Notes under the pieces: generated by a model
Told to the model about the DNA's origin: nothing
The model's database searches: none
Seen by the model: only the letters and a program-made list of their open reading frames with translations
Position numbers and translations under genes: made by a program
In this document: in pieces, positions 1-10,183 of the stretch
Numbering within the stretch: position 1 is the first letter of the stretch
How the letters are laid out: each line of letters starts with the position of its first letter
NCBI GenBank assembly: GCA_963820965.1
Contig: CAWGCC010000007.1
Span: forward strand, 66,903 to 130,902
Reading direction: 5' to 3'
Length of the DNA: 64,000 bases
Origin: DATEDA01 sp963820965
Lineage (GTDB): Bacteria > Pseudomonadota > Gammaproteobacteria > Burkholderiales > SG8-39

Positions 1-804
1 GAGCGAACGTTCACGCGGATACAGGACGTGCTCGTGAGCGCGCCGACCGGCGCCTACATCCCGCTGTCGCAGGTGGCCGAGTTCCGCACGCTCTCGGGGA
101 GCATGAACATCAGCCGCGAGAACGGCACGCGGGTACTCTCGATCGGCATCTTCATCCGCGACCGCGACATGGGCAGCGTCGTGGCCGACATGAAGCAGCG
201 GGTGGCGGCGGCGGTCACGCTGCCGCCCGGCTACACGATGGCGTGGTCGGGCGAGTTCGAGAACCAGGAACGGGCGATGGGGCGGCTCGCGGTGATCGTG
301 CCGCTGTCGGTGCTGATCATCTTCCTGCTGCTGTTCGACGCGTTCAAGTCGTTCCGGAGCGCGCTGCTCATCCTCCTCAACATCCCGTTCGCGCTGATCG
401 GCGGGATCCTCGCCCTGCTCGCGACCGGGATTCCGCTGTCGGTGTCGGCGGCGATCGGGTTCATCGCGCTCTTCGGCCAGGCGGTGCTGAACGGCGTGGT
501 GATGGTGTCCTACTTCAACCAGCTCCGGAACGCCGGCGCGAGTCCGCACGAGGCCGTGATGAAAGGTTCGCTCGTGCGCCTGCGGACCGTGCTGATGACC
601 GGCCTCCTCGCGATGCTCGGGCTCGCGCCGATGGCGATCTCGACCGGCATCGGCTCCGAAACGCAGAAGCCGCTCGCGGTCGTGGTGATCGGCGGGCTGA
701 TCTCGGCGACGATCCTGACGCTGATCGTGCTGCCGACGCTCTATCTCGTGTTCCAGGAGCGCTTTCCGCACAAGCAACGGCGGCCGGCGGCCGCGCATCC
801 CTAG
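1..804 (+). CDS. CzcA-type heavy-metal RND efflux pump, C-terminal part (partial)
   Basis: The reading frame is open from base 1, so this is the last 267 residues of a roughly 1000-residue inner-membrane pump. It starts in the second periplasmic lobe (PLSQVAEF, then SRENGTR and a GRD-like RDRDMGS motif, as in CzcA/CusA relatives) and continues into the terminal membrane bundle, with hydrophobic segments near residues 98-120, 122-145, 150-170, 195-215 and 225-250. Family knowledge: such pumps use the proton gradient to export divalent cations with a membrane-fusion protein and an outer-membrane channel. The membrane-fusion gene would lie upstream, outside the window. The metal specificity cannot be told from this fragment. 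A strong hairpin terminator follows the stop. Confidence 0.85.
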   Translation, partial: ERTFTRIQDVLVSAPTGAYIPLSQVAEFRTLSGSMNISRENGTRVLSIGIFIRDRDMGSVVADMKQRVAAAVTLPPGYTMAWSGEFENQERAMGRLAVIVPLSVLIIFLLLFDAFKSFRSALLILLNIPFALIGGILALLATGIPLSVSAAIGFIALFGQAVLNGVVMVSYFNQLRNAGASPHEAVMKGSLVRLRTVLMTGLLAMLGLAPMAISTGIGSETQKPLAVVVIGGLISATILTLIVLPTLYLVFQERFPHKQRRPAAAHP

Positions 805-897
805 CGTCGCGCGAATTCTTTGCCGGTGCGTCAGGGATTTGTCAGGCATGCGGGAGTACGGTATGTATGCTTCCTCTCAACTGGTCGAAACTCCTTG

Positions 898-919
898 ACG
901 GCCCCACACGGGCCGTTTT
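898..919 (+). terminator. Rho-independent terminator after the RND gene
   Basis: A perfect 7-bp stem (ACGGCCC / GGGCCGT) with a CACAC loop is followed by a short T run. It separates the RND gene from the rpsU operon. Confidence 0.8.
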
Positions 920-988
920 CTTTGGGGGAACCGGTCCCTGTTCACCGGTTTGGTGCGCTCCGGAGATGGCCCGAGGCCGGCCACCGCC

Positions 989-1018
989 TTGTCCGCAACC
1001 TCCTGATTCGGCTATACT
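989..1018 (+). promoter_or_regulatory. Sigma-70 promoter of the rpsU operon
   Basis: TTGTCC (989-994), an 18-nt spacer and TATACT (1013-1018) stand about 29 nt before the rpsU ATG. The leader carries a GGAG ribosome-binding site. Confidence 0.65.
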
Positions 1019-1046
1019 CCCGCGCCTTCGATCCGCCGGAGCTTCA

Positions 1047-1259
1047 ATGCCGACCGTTCGCGTCAAAGAAAACGAGCCGTTCGAGGTGGCCCTGCGCCGC
1101 TTCAAGCGCACCGTCGAGAAGACGGGCCTCCTCACCGAGCTGCGCGCCCGGGAGTACTACGAGAAACCGACCCAGGCGAGGAAACGCAAGCTCGCCGCCG
1201 CGATCAAGCGGCATTTCAAGCGGCTCCGCAGCCAGCAGCTCCCGCCCAAGCTGTACTAA
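1047..1259 (+). CDS. rpsU: 30S ribosomal protein S21
   Basis: This 70-residue basic protein is S21 of the small ribosomal subunit, which helps initiation by supporting base pairing between mRNA and the 16S anti-Shine-Dalgarno region. The whole chain matches the family: MPTVRVKENEPFE at the start, the RRFKR motif, EYYEKP in the middle and a Lys/Arg-rich tail. The ATG is preceded by GGAG at good spacing; the longer frame reading through it from upstream is a high-GC artefact. It heads the conserved rpsU-yqeY-dnaG-rpoD cluster, with a hairpin between it and yqeY. Confidence 0.97.
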   Translation: MPTVRVKENEPFEVALRRFKRTVEKTGLLTELRAREYYEKPTQARKRKLAAAIKRHFKRLRSQQLPPKLY

Positions 1260-1284
1260 GGCGACCGAAGATTCAACCGCGAAG

Positions 1285-1315
1285 AGCGCCGGACGCCGAG
1301 CGTACCGGCGCTTTT
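1285..1315 (+). terminator. Hairpin terminator or attenuator between rpsU and yqeY
   Basis: A perfect 8-bp stem (AGCGCCGG / CCGGCGCT) with a 12-nt loop is followed by TTTT. It lies 15 bp before the yqeY ATG, so it probably attenuates rather than fully blocks transcription into yqeY and dnaG. Confidence 0.65.
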
Positions 1316-1329
1316 GCATTTGACAGGCC

Positions 1330-1773
1330 ATGACGCTCAAAGCCCGCATCACCGACGACATGAAGGCCGCCCTGAAGGCGAAGGACACCCGGCGCCTCGG
1401 CGCGGTGCGTCTCGCCCTGGCGGCGGTCAAGCAGCGCGAGGTCGACGAGCGGAAGGATCTCTCTGACGCCGAGGTAATGGCGGTGCTCGAGAAGATGATC
1501 AAGCAGCGCCATGACTCGATCCGGCAATACACCGCCGGCGGCCGCAAGGACCTCGCCGACCAGGAGCAGTTCGAGATCGACGTGCTCACGGCCTATCTGC
1601 CGGAGCAGGCGGCCGAGACCGAGATCGACGCCGTGATCGCCGCAGCGATCGCCGCCACTGGCGCGAAAGGCATCGCCGACATGGGGAAGGTGATGGGTCA
1701 GGTCAAGCCAAGGCTCGCCGGCCGCGCCGACATGGGCCAGGTCTCGGCGCGCATCAAAGCGCGACTGGCATAG
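1330..1773 (+). CDS. GatB/YqeY domain protein
   Basis: A 147-residue cytoplasmic protein of the YqeY family (Asn/Gln amidotransferase-like tail domain). Typical features are the N-terminal helix with MKAALKAKD, the VRLALAAVKQREVDERK segment, the IKQRHDSI stretch and the C-terminal MGKVMGQVKP...GRADMGQVSA pattern. The family resembles the tRNA-binding tail of GatB, but YqeY alone has no settled function. Its place between rpsU and dnaG is conserved in many proteobacteria. Length and both ends are normal. Confidence 0.93.
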   Translation: MTLKARITDDMKAALKAKDTRRLGAVRLALAAVKQREVDERKDLSDAEVMAVLEKMIKQRHDSIRQYTAGGRKDLADQEQFEIDVLTAYLPEQAAETEIDAVIAAAIAATGAKGIADMGKVMGQVKPRLAGRADMGQVSARIKARLA

Positions 1774-2126
1774 GCGACTCGCGCATGCCCGCGCCGTTAC
1801 GGGGGCATGCGGCGGACCCGGGGGGATTGCGAAGGGCCTGTGGCCTCCATTCGCGCGGTTTGCGTAATCCCCAGAATCGGCTATAAAGAAGATCAGCGGG
1901 CGCTGCGAACCAACGCCCGCTTCGTCGTAGAGAGCCCGCGGAAAGAAACGGGGCAGCTGGGTGTTCCGCCAGAGGAGCGACCGGAACGGTTCTTGCAGGG
2001 GCACGGCCTCATCGCTAGGTTCCGGCAAGTGGGTGAACGATCAAAGGGGGCCGCAACACCCTTTGGGATTGCCCCTGGGCGGCGCAACGCCCCGCGGGAG
2101 CGGGGTGTTGCGAAGGTCGTTGACGA
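1774..2126 (+). other. Long leader before dnaG with competing hairpins
   Basis: These 353 bases hold no convincing gene. They contain a promoter-like pair (1860-1887), a hairpin with perfect GCGGGCG/CGCCCGC arms (1896-1920) and a strong hairpin at 2083-2112 (13 pairs including one G-U, loop GGGA). Its right arm can pair instead with CGCAACACCC at 2052-2061 (10 perfect pairs with 2103-2112), so the two helices exclude each other. The right arm ends where the GAAGG ribosome-binding site of dnaG begins (2112-2116). A role in translation control is an inference. Confidence 0.5.
1860..1887 (+). promoter_or_regulatory. Possible sigma-70 promoter for dnaG
   Basis: TTGCGT (1860-1865), a 16-nt spacer and TATAAA (1882-1887). 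The -10 is good and the -35 weak. If used, it gives a leader of about 230 nt before dnaG. Confidence 0.45.
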
Positions 2127-3944
2127 GTGATCCCAGACGCCTTCAAACAGGATCTTCTCAACCGCGTCGACATCGTCGACGTGATCTCGGCGCGGGTGCA
2201 GCTCCGCAGGGGCGGCGCCAATTGGGTCGGGCTGTGCCCGTTCCATGGCGAGAAGACCGCGTCCTTCACGGTGAGCCAGGCGAAGCAGTTCTATCACTGC
2301 TTCGGCTGCGGCGCGCACGGCAACGCGATAAGTTTCCTGATGGAGTACGGCGGCCTCGGCTACGTCGAGGCGGTCAAGGAGCTTGCCGAGAGCGTCGGGC
2401 TCAAGCTTCCCGAGCTTCGCGGCGAGCGCACCGTGAAACCCGCCGCGGACGGCCCGGACCTCTACGAGCTGCTCGCTCGAGCGGCTCGGCACTACCGCGA
2501 GTGCCTCAAGGGCTCGCCGCGCGCGATCCAGTATCTCAAGGGCCGCGGCCTCACCGGCAAGACCGCCGCGCGATTCGGCATCGGCTATGCGCCGGCCGGG
2601 TGGCAGAACCTCGCCGCGATCTTCCCGCGCTACGAGGAGAAGGCACTCGTCGAGTGCGGACTCGTCGTCGAGAACGACGGCAAGCGCTACGACCGGTTCC
2701 GCGACCGCGTGATGTTCCCGATCCTCAGCCAGCGCGGCATCGTGGTCGGCTTCGGCGGGCGTGTGCTCGAGGGCGATGACGGTCCGGCTACGGGGGAAGG
2801 GAAGGGGCCCTCCGGTCCGAAATACCTGAACTCGCCGGAGACCCCGGTCTTCGAAAAGGGCCGCGAGCTCTACGCGCTGCCGCAGGCGCGCGACGCGATC
2901 CGCGCGGCGGGCCGCGTGCTCGTCGTCGAGGGCTACATGGATGTGGTGATCCTCGCCGAGCACGGCGTCGAGAACGCGGTCGCGACGCTCGGCACGGCGA
3001 CGACGCCCGCGCACGTGCAAAAGCTCCTGCGTCAGGCGGAGGAAGTCGTCTTCTGCTTCGACGGCGATGCCGCCGGCCGGCGCGCGGCGTGGCATGCGCT
3101 CGAGGTGAGCCTCGAAGCGCTCTCCGACCGCAAGGCGGTCCGGTTCCTGTTCCTGCCGGCCGAGCACGATCCCGACAGCTACGTGCGCGCGCACGGCCGC
3201 GAGGCGTTCGAGCGCGAGCTGAAGGCGTCGCAGCCGCTGTCGGCATTCCTGCTCGCGACGCTCACTGCCCGCGTCGACCTCTCGTCGCTCGAGGGCCGTT
3301 CGCGTCTGATCGCCGACGCGAAGCCGCTGTTGAAGCGGATCGCGGCGCCGGCGCTCCGCGTCCAGCTCGTGAAAGCGCTCGCCGAGGCAGCGGCGATGGC
3401 ACCGGTCGAGGCGGCGCGGCTGCTCGAGGTACGCGACGGAACGATCACCAATTGGGGGCGCCCGGCGCCGCAGCGGGCGGACCGGACGGCGCTCGCGATC
3501 GATGCCAGAGTCGAGCGGGAGCTGACCGCCTGCCTGCTCGCCGCGCCGGAGCTGGCGAAGGACCTCGATTTCAGCTGCCTCGACACCTCGCGGCCCGAGG
3601 CGAGCACCGTCGGAGAGCTGGCCACCTTCCTTCAGAGCCGGCCCGAGGTCGGGAACGTGGCGGGGGTGCTCGAGGCGTTTCGCGATTCGGCCCACGAGCG
3701 GAACCTGGCGGCCGCCGAGCGCGTCTTACTCGAGTTGCAGCTGGATCGCGATGCGGCCACTGCGGTCTTTCGAGACGCCCAACTTAACCTTCTGAATCGC
3801 CTCAGGAAAGCGCGTCACTCGGCGCTCGCCGAGCGGGTGCGCGCGGGCCTCGCGACCGATGCCGAGCGCGCCGAATACGTGCAGCTCTCCGGGGCCCGGA
3901 CGGCTTTGAATTCGCGTCCCGAGCCCTCACCTAACTCGCTATAA
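2127..3944 (+). CDS. dnaG: DNA primase
   Basis: A 605-residue primase that makes RNA primers for DNA replication and acts with the DnaB helicase. The zinc-binding domain shows C37, H40, C58 and C61 (CPFH...CFGCG). The RNA-polymerase/TOPRIM core follows, with VGFGGRVL, LYALPQARDAI, the catalytic VEGYMDVV and the acidic FCFDGDAAGRRA motif. The C-terminal third is the DnaB-interacting region. The start is a GTG at 2127 with GAAGG ten bases upstream; no better start exists between yqeY and the zinc domain. It sits in the conserved rpsU-yqeY-dnaG-rpoD order, and the rpoD promoter overlaps its stop codon. Confidence 0.97.
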   Translation: MIPDAFKQDLLNRVDIVDVISARVQLRRGGANWVGLCPFHGEKTASFTVSQAKQFYHCFGCGAHGNAISFLMEYGGLGYVEAVKELAESVGLKLPELRGERTVKPAADGPDLYELLARAARHYRECLKGSPRAIQYLKGRGLTGKTAARFGIGYAPAGWQNLAAIFPRYEEKALVECGLVVENDGKRYDRFRDRVMFPILSQRGIVVGFGGRVLEGDDGPATGEGKGPSGPKYLNSPETPVFEKGRELYALPQARDAIRAAGRVLVVEGYMDVVILAEHGVENAVATLGTATTPAHVQKLLRQAEEVVFCFDGDAAGRRAAWHALEVSLEALSDRKAVRFLFLPAEHDPDSYVRAHGREAFERELKASQPLSAFLLATLTARVDLSSLEGRSRLIADAKPLLKRIAAPALRVQLVKALAEAAAMAPVEAARLLEVRDGTITNWGRPAPQRADRTALAIDARVERELTACLLAAPELAKDLDFSCLDTSRPEASTVGELATFLQSRPEVGNVAGVLEAFRDSAHERNLAAAERVLLELQLDRDAATAVFRDAQLNLLNRLRKARHSALAERVRAGLATDAERAEYVQLSGARTALNSRPEPSPNSL

Positions 3945-3945
3945 T
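3940..3945 (+). promoter_or_regulatory. Consensus -10 box of the rpoD promoter
   Basis: A perfect TATAAT overlaps the dnaG stop codon, 44 nt before the rpoD ATG. No good -35 stands at 16-18 bp, so strength may depend on other contacts or an activator. Confidence 0.5.
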
Positions 3946-3988
3946 CACCGGCTTTTTTTCCTCCTACCGCCCCCGAGGAACGACCCAC

Positions 3989-6241
<2,253 letters not shown>

Positions 6242-6370
6242 CCGATCGGACGCGCGGCTGCGGCGGTGCAGGCCAACTTCGGCGCCTCGGGGCCGCAGTC
6301 GAGTCAGGGCTAGAGCCCGGCCGCAACCACAACAACCGATGCAGCGTCGGGCAAGCTGACGCGACGTTCT

Positions 6371-6404
6371 GACAGACGCCCCGCACGCGGGGCGTCTGTC
6401 TTTT
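6371..6404 (+). terminator. Strong terminator after rpoD
   Basis: A 30-nt near-perfect palindrome (13-14 pairs, GACAGACGCCCC in the left arm) is followed by TTTT. It ends the rpsU-rpoD cluster, 33 bp before gor. Confidence 0.88.
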
Positions 6405-6436
6405 CGCGGGGGTTGGCGGAGTGAGAAGATAGCCGG

Positions 6437-7804
6437 ATGCCCGACTTCGACCACGATCTGTTCATCATCGGCGCCGGCTCCGGCGGCGTCCGTGCCGCCC
6501 GGATCGCCACGGGCTTCGGAGCGCGCGTCGCGATCGCGGAGCACGACCGGGTCGGCGGCACCTGCGTCATCCGCGGCTGCGTGCCGAAGAAGCTGCTCGT
6601 CTACGCGGCGCACTTTCGCGAGGACTTCGAGGACGCGGCAGGCTACGGCTGGACGCTCCCCGGCACGGCGTTCTCGTGGCCGAAGCTGATCGCGAACAAG
6701 AACGCCGAGATCGCGCGGCTCGAGGGCATCTATGCCGGGCTCCTGGAACGGGCCGGCGTGAAGGTTCTCCGCGGCACGGCGCGCGTCGTCGGGCCGAACG
6801 AAGTCGAGCTCGACGGTCGGCGGCACACCGCGAAGTACATCCTGGTGGCGACCGGCGCGGCGCCGTGGTTGCCGCATCTCCCGGGGATCGAGCACGCGAT
6901 CAGCTCGAACGAGGTGTTCGAGCTCCCCGAAATGCCGCGCCGTGTGGTGGTGGTCGGCGGCGGCTACATCGCCGTCGAGTTCGCCGGCATCTTCAACGGG
7001 CTCGGTGCGGAGGTCACCCTGTCGTACCGGGGCGAGCAGATCCTGCGCGGCTTCGACGACGACGTCCGCCGCCACGTCGCCGAGGAGATGACGAAGAAGG
7101 GCGTCCGCATTCTCCTTCGCAACGATGTCGAGCGGATCGACCGGCAGCCGGACGGCTCGCTGAAGGTGGGCTTTCTGGCGGACGAGGGGCCGGGCCGTTT
7201 CGACGCCGTGCTGCATGCGACCGGTCGAGCGCCGAACACCCGCGATCTCGGCCTCGAGACGGCCGGCGTCGAGCTGGGCGAGGGCGGCGAGGTGATCGTC
7301 GACCGGTTCTCGGCGAGCACGGCCCCCAGCGTCTACGCGGTCGGCGACGTTACGGACCGGATCAACCTCACGCCGGTGGCGATCAGGGAAGGGCACGCCG
7401 TCGCGCTGACGCTCTTCGGCGGCCAACCCACGCCGGTCGACCACATGGACGTGCCCACCGCGGTGTTCAGCCAGCCTCCGGTGGGGACGGTGGGGATGAC
7501 CGAGGCCGAGGCGAGGGAGCGCTTCGCCGCGATCGACGTCTACAAGGCCGCGTTCCGCCCGCTGAAGGCGACGCTATCGGGCCGCGACGAACGGACGTTG
7601 ATCAAGCTGCTCGTCGATGCCGCGAGCCAGCGCGTCGTCGGCGCGCACATGGTCGGATCCGACGCGCCCGAGGTGATCCAGGGCGTCGGCATTGCAGTGA
7701 AGGCCGGGCTCACGAAGGCGCAGTTCGACGCGACGGTCGGCATCCATCCGACCGCGGCGGAAGAGTTCGTGACGCTGCGGGACAAGTTCATCGCCCCGGC
7801 GTAA
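6437..7804 (+). CDS. gor: Glutathione-disulfide reductase
   Basis: A 455-residue FAD enzyme that reduces glutathione disulfide with NADPH in the cytoplasm. The N-terminal FAD fold shows GAGSGGVRAARIA (from residue 12). The redox disulfide is C43/C48 in GGTCVIRGCVPKK, a form shared by proteobacterial and plant reductases. A second Rossmann fold (VVVGGGYIAVEFAG) binds NADPH, and the dimer domain ends with GIHPTAAEEF, which carries the catalytic histidine. The frame is complete and of normal length. It appears monocistronic: a terminator precedes it and the next gene is convergent. Confidence 0.95.
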   Translation: MPDFDHDLFIIGAGSGGVRAARIATGFGARVAIAEHDRVGGTCVIRGCVPKKLLVYAAHFREDFEDAAGYGWTLPGTAFSWPKLIANKNAEIARLEGIYAGLLERAGVKVLRGTARVVGPNEVELDGRRHTAKYILVATGAAPWLPHLPGIEHAISSNEVFELPEMPRRVVVVGGGYIAVEFAGIFNGLGAEVTLSYRGEQILRGFDDDVRRHVAEEMTKKGVRILLRNDVERIDRQPDGSLKVGFLADEGPGRFDAVLHATGRAPNTRDLGLETAGVELGEGGEVIVDRFSASTAPSVYAVGDVTDRINLTPVAIREGHAVALTLFGGQPTPVDHMDVPTAVFSQPPVGTVGMTEAEARERFAAIDVYKAAFRPLKATLSGRDERTLIKLLVDAASQRVVGAHMVGSDAPEVIQGVGIAVKAGLTKAQFDATVGIHPTAAEEFVTLRDKFIAPA

Positions 7805-7888
7805 GCCCGGCCAGGAACGGCGTCAGCCGTACGGCCCGGATCCGCCCGGATTGAAGTCCTCCGGGGTGACGACGCGGAGATGAAGGCG

Positions 7889-8857
7889 TCAATCGAGCCG
7901 CGCTCCGGTGAACCTGATCACCGGTCCCCACCGCGCCGATTCGCGCGCGATCAGCTGCCCGAACTGCTCCGGCGTCCCGCCGCCCGCCTGGATCCGGTTG
8001 CGGACGAGGATCTCGCGCACGTCCGGCGCGGCGAGCGCGTCGTTGATCTCCCTGTTGAGCCGGAGCACGATCTCGCGCGGCGTGCCGGCCGGGGCGAGGA
8101 TGCCGTTCCAGCCGTCCGAGTCGAAGCCCGGCAGACCCGTCTCGGCGACTGTCGGCACATCGGGCATCAACGGGAAGCGCTGGAGGCTCGACATTCCGAT
8201 CAGCTTCACCCGCCCGCTCTGGACGTGCGGCAGCAGCACCGCGGGCGGGAGAAATGCCGCCTGGACGTCGCCGCTCGCCACCGCCGTCGCCGCGGGGACG
8301 GCGCCGTTGTACGGGATGTGAACGATGAACACCTTGGCCTCGGCCTTGAGGAGCTCCATCGTGAGGTGCGCGCCGCTGCCGTTCCCGAGCGATGCGTAGT
8401 TGAGCTTCCCGGGCTGTCTGCGCGCGGCTTCGATGAACTCCGTCACGTTCGAGATGCCGCTTTCGGCGCTCACGCCGAGCACGAACGGCTGCCCGCCCAT
8501 CAGGATGACGGGCGTGAGGTCCTTCTGGACGTCGTACGGGAGCTTCGAGTAGAGGTGCGGCGCATACGCGAGCGGCCCGTTGAAGCTGTAGATCAGCGTG
8601 TAGCCGTCGGGCGCCGCCTTCGCGACCTCGCCGACGGCCACCGTGCCGCCGACCGCCGGCCGGTTCTCGACGATGACCGGTTGCCCGAGGCGGTCGCGCA
8701 GCTTCTCCGCCACCGCGCGGGCCGGGATGTCGAGCGAGCCGCCGGCGACGCCCGAGACGACGAGCCGGACCGGCTTCTGCGGCCAGGATTGCGCTGCCGC
8801 TGCGGCGGCGCCGACCGCCAGCGCGAACGCGAGTGCAAATCGAAGTCCGTTGCTCAT
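7889..8857 (-). CDS. Bug/TctC-family periplasmic substrate-binding protein
   Basis: A 322-residue member of the Bordetella-uptake-gene (TctC) family, which binds small carboxylates or related metabolites in the periplasm, in some cases for tripartite tricarboxylate transporters. The start at 8857 follows a near-perfect AGGAGG site and gives a clean signal peptide (LRFALAFALAVGAAAAAAQ). The mature part shows the family pattern WPQKPVRLVVSGVAGGSLDI, VIVENRPAVGGTVA, YASLGNGSGAHLTMELL and HIPYNGAVPAATAVASGDVQ. No tctA/tctB membrane genes lie beside it, as is usual for the many orphan copies in Burkholderiales. The ligand is unknown. Confidence 0.92.
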   Translation of the reverse strand: MSNGLRFALAFALAVGAAAAAAQSWPQKPVRLVVSGVAGGSLDIPARAVAEKLRDRLGQPVIVENRPAVGGTVAVGEVAKAAPDGYTLIYSFNGPLAYAPHLYSKLPYDVQKDLTPVILMGGQPFVLGVSAESGISNVTEFIEAARRQPGKLNYASLGNGSGAHLTMELLKAEAKVFIVHIPYNGAVPAATAVASGDVQAAFLPPAVLLPHVQSGRVKLIGMSSLQRFPLMPDVPTVAETGLPGFDSDGWNGILAPAGTPREIVLRLNREINDALAAPDVREILVRNRIQAGGGTPEQFGQLIARESARWGPVIRFTGARLD

Positions 8858-9008
8858 GCCTCCTCCTCCTGCGGGTTGCCGAGGATAGCAGCCGCGCGCC
8901 TCGGCTCTCGCCACCGCGTCGACGAGGAACCGTTCGCCGCGCTGCGAGCGAGCGCGATCGGGTCGAGCGCCGGGAGTTCGAGAGGGAGCTGCACGGGGCC
9001 ACCAGAAA

Positions 9009-9034
9009 CGAAAAAGCCCGGTCGCCCGGGCTTT
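9009..9034 (-). terminator. Terminator of cspA
   Basis: On the minus strand a 9-bp stem (AAAGCCCGG / CCGGGCTTT) with a 4-nt loop runs into a T stretch, 26 bp after the cspA stop. A second smaller inverted repeat (AAGCGGG / CCCGCTT) lies at 9041-9060. Confidence 0.85.
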
Positions 9035-9059
9035 CAAGGGAAGCGGGACTAGCCCCGCT

Positions 9060-9263
9060 TCAGAGCGGCTTGATGTTCGAAGCCTGCTTGCCTTTGGCGC
9101 CGTCCGTGATGTCGAACGAGACGCGCTGGTTCTCTTTCAGGGTCTTGAAACCTGCACCCTGGATCTGCGAGAAGTGAGCGAAGACGTCCTTGCTGCCGTC
9201 ATCGGGCTTGATGAAGCCGTAACCTTTTTCCTCGCTGAACCATTTCACGATACCTGTGCTCAT
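9060..9263 (-). CDS. Cold-shock protein (CspA family)
   Basis: A 67-residue single-domain nucleic-acid chaperone (five-stranded OB fold). RNP1 is KGYGFI (residues 13-18) and RNP2 is VFAHF (27-31); the N-terminus MSTGIVKWF and the tail GKQASNIKPL are typical. It binds single-stranded RNA or DNA and helps translation at low temperature or in stationary phase. Regulation: a strong promoter 150 bases upstream gives a leader of about 140 nt, the arrangement known from E. coli cspA, where the leader folds differently in the cold. Whether this copy is cold-induced cannot be told from sequence. Confidence 0.97.
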   Translation of the reverse strand: MSTGIVKWFSEEKGYGFIKPDDGSKDVFAHFSQIQGAGFKTLKENQRVSFDITDGAKGKQASNIKPL

Positions 9264-9412
9264 TGCGTGACTTTCCTTGCCTAGATGAATTGATTGATGG
9301 CCTTGCGGCCCGCTTGCGAGAACTCAAGGGAAATGACGTTAGACCTGAGGTACCGCGGATTGCGGCATCGACTGACCAGCGGCTTTCGGACTTGAGGTTT
9401 CTTGCAGGGCGC

Positions 9413-9441
9413 TATATACCGCCTTGCCCGCAATCGGTCAA
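9413..9441 (-). promoter_or_regulatory. cspA promoter and start of its long 5' leader
   Basis: On the minus strand TTGACC (9441-9436), a 17-nt spacer and TATATA (9418-9413) form a near-consensus sigma-70 promoter. Transcription from about 9406 leaves some 140 nt untranslated before the ATG at 9263. No gene lies in 9264-9515. Confidence 0.8.
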
Positions 9442-9515
9442 GGGTTTTCTGGCGCCCTCGGCAGAGCACGCGGCGCGCGCGGGGCGCCCCGTCGGCGGCA
9501 GTAGAATCGCGTCGC

Positions 9516-9589
9516 GGGCCTGTAGCTCAGTCGGTCAGAGCAGGGGACTCATAATCCCTTGGTCCCTGGTTCGAATCCAGGCGGGCCCA
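9516..9589 (+). tRNA. tRNA-Ile (anticodon CAU, lysidine type)
   Basis: A full 74-nt cloverleaf: acceptor stem GGGCCTG / CGGGCCC with one G-U pair, anticodon loop CTCATAA (anticodon CAU) on a GGGGA/TCCCT-type stem, T stem CCTGG/CCAGG with loop TTCGAAT, and A as discriminator. CCA is not encoded. The anticodon arm plus the TTGGTC variable region match tRNA-Ile2 (E. coli ileX-like) better than elongator tRNA-Met, so the anticodon C is probably modified to lysidine by TilS to read AUA. A pipeline may label it tRNA-Met. Confidence 0.9.
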
Positions 9590-10088
9590 CTCGAATCAAT
9601 AGCTTGCGTGCTCAAGGGATTTTTCGGGCAAGGCTGTGCCGTAGATGTGACTGGAGTTGCGCCGAAGCTCTGTACATACGCGACCAAGTGCGATGTTCCG
9701 AGGTGCGCGTACCGCCTCACCGTACGCTCGGCGTACTCCGATAGCGGTATTCGTCGCCCGTCGACCACGATGTAAACGGTGTTCGACCGGTTGCGCGTTT
9801 GTGTCTTCTTGTCTGCCCATCGGACGTTGCCAACGACGTAACCCTTGCTGCCGTCGATCCTGTCCAGAGTATGGGCGCGCGTCGGTCGGGGCCCGACAAG
9901 TCGAAGGAAATCGCCAAAGTCCCTAGAGGCGAGGTCGAACTCGAGTCCCAGTTCCTTTGCCCGCGTCTTCGCGTTCTTCCACGTGTTGTACGTCGTCTCT
10001 TGAGGCGGAGATCAGTCGCCGAGAGCGTTTCCGCGTCTGCCTCGTGCTGCGCCGGCACGGGTACCACATATAGAAGAGGCTTACTCAT
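9590..10088 (-). pseudogene. Frameshifted HNH/AP2-like phage-type gene remnant
   Basis: A start with a good AAGGAG site gives MSKPLLYVVPVPAQ at 10088. After about 30 codons the homology continues in another frame (a -1 or +2 shift near 9990-10020) as TYNTWKNAKTRAKELGLEF, then RPTRAHTLDRIDGSKGYVVG, NVRWADKKTQTRNRSN and IVVDGRRIPLSEYAE. The pattern YxxW...HTLDRID...GNVRWA...Q..NR is that of small phage-borne DNA-binding or homing-endonuclease-like proteins with AP2/HNH domains. The frame runs on into the tRNA gene, so the natural C-terminus is lost. I read it as debris of an element that inserted at the tRNA. Confidence 0.65.
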
Positions 10089-10134
10089 CGGACATCTCCT
10101 TCTCAAGAGCGGCACGACGGCAGCGAACCCCGGT

Positions 10135-10164
10135 TTGATCATGTCCGGCAATTTGCCGTACGAT
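10135..10164 (+). promoter_or_regulatory. Promoter of the toxin-antitoxin operon
   Basis: TTGATC (10135-10140), an 18-nt spacer and TACGAT (10159-10164). Because the -10 box covers the ATG at 10163, the antitoxin start must be the later ATG at 10184. Confidence 0.55.
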
Positions 10165-10183
10165 GGCGGTTGGAGGGCCAGGT

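Noticed and set aside
1807..2130. 107-codon frame before dnaG
   Set aside because: No homology, no ribosome-binding site, and it overlaps the structured dnaG leader.
9535..9768. Small minus-strand frame ending in the tRNA (WIRTRDQGIMSPLL)
   Set aside because: This is the familiar spurious translation of a tRNA antisense strand. Only the part beyond the tRNA is kept, as a gene remnant.
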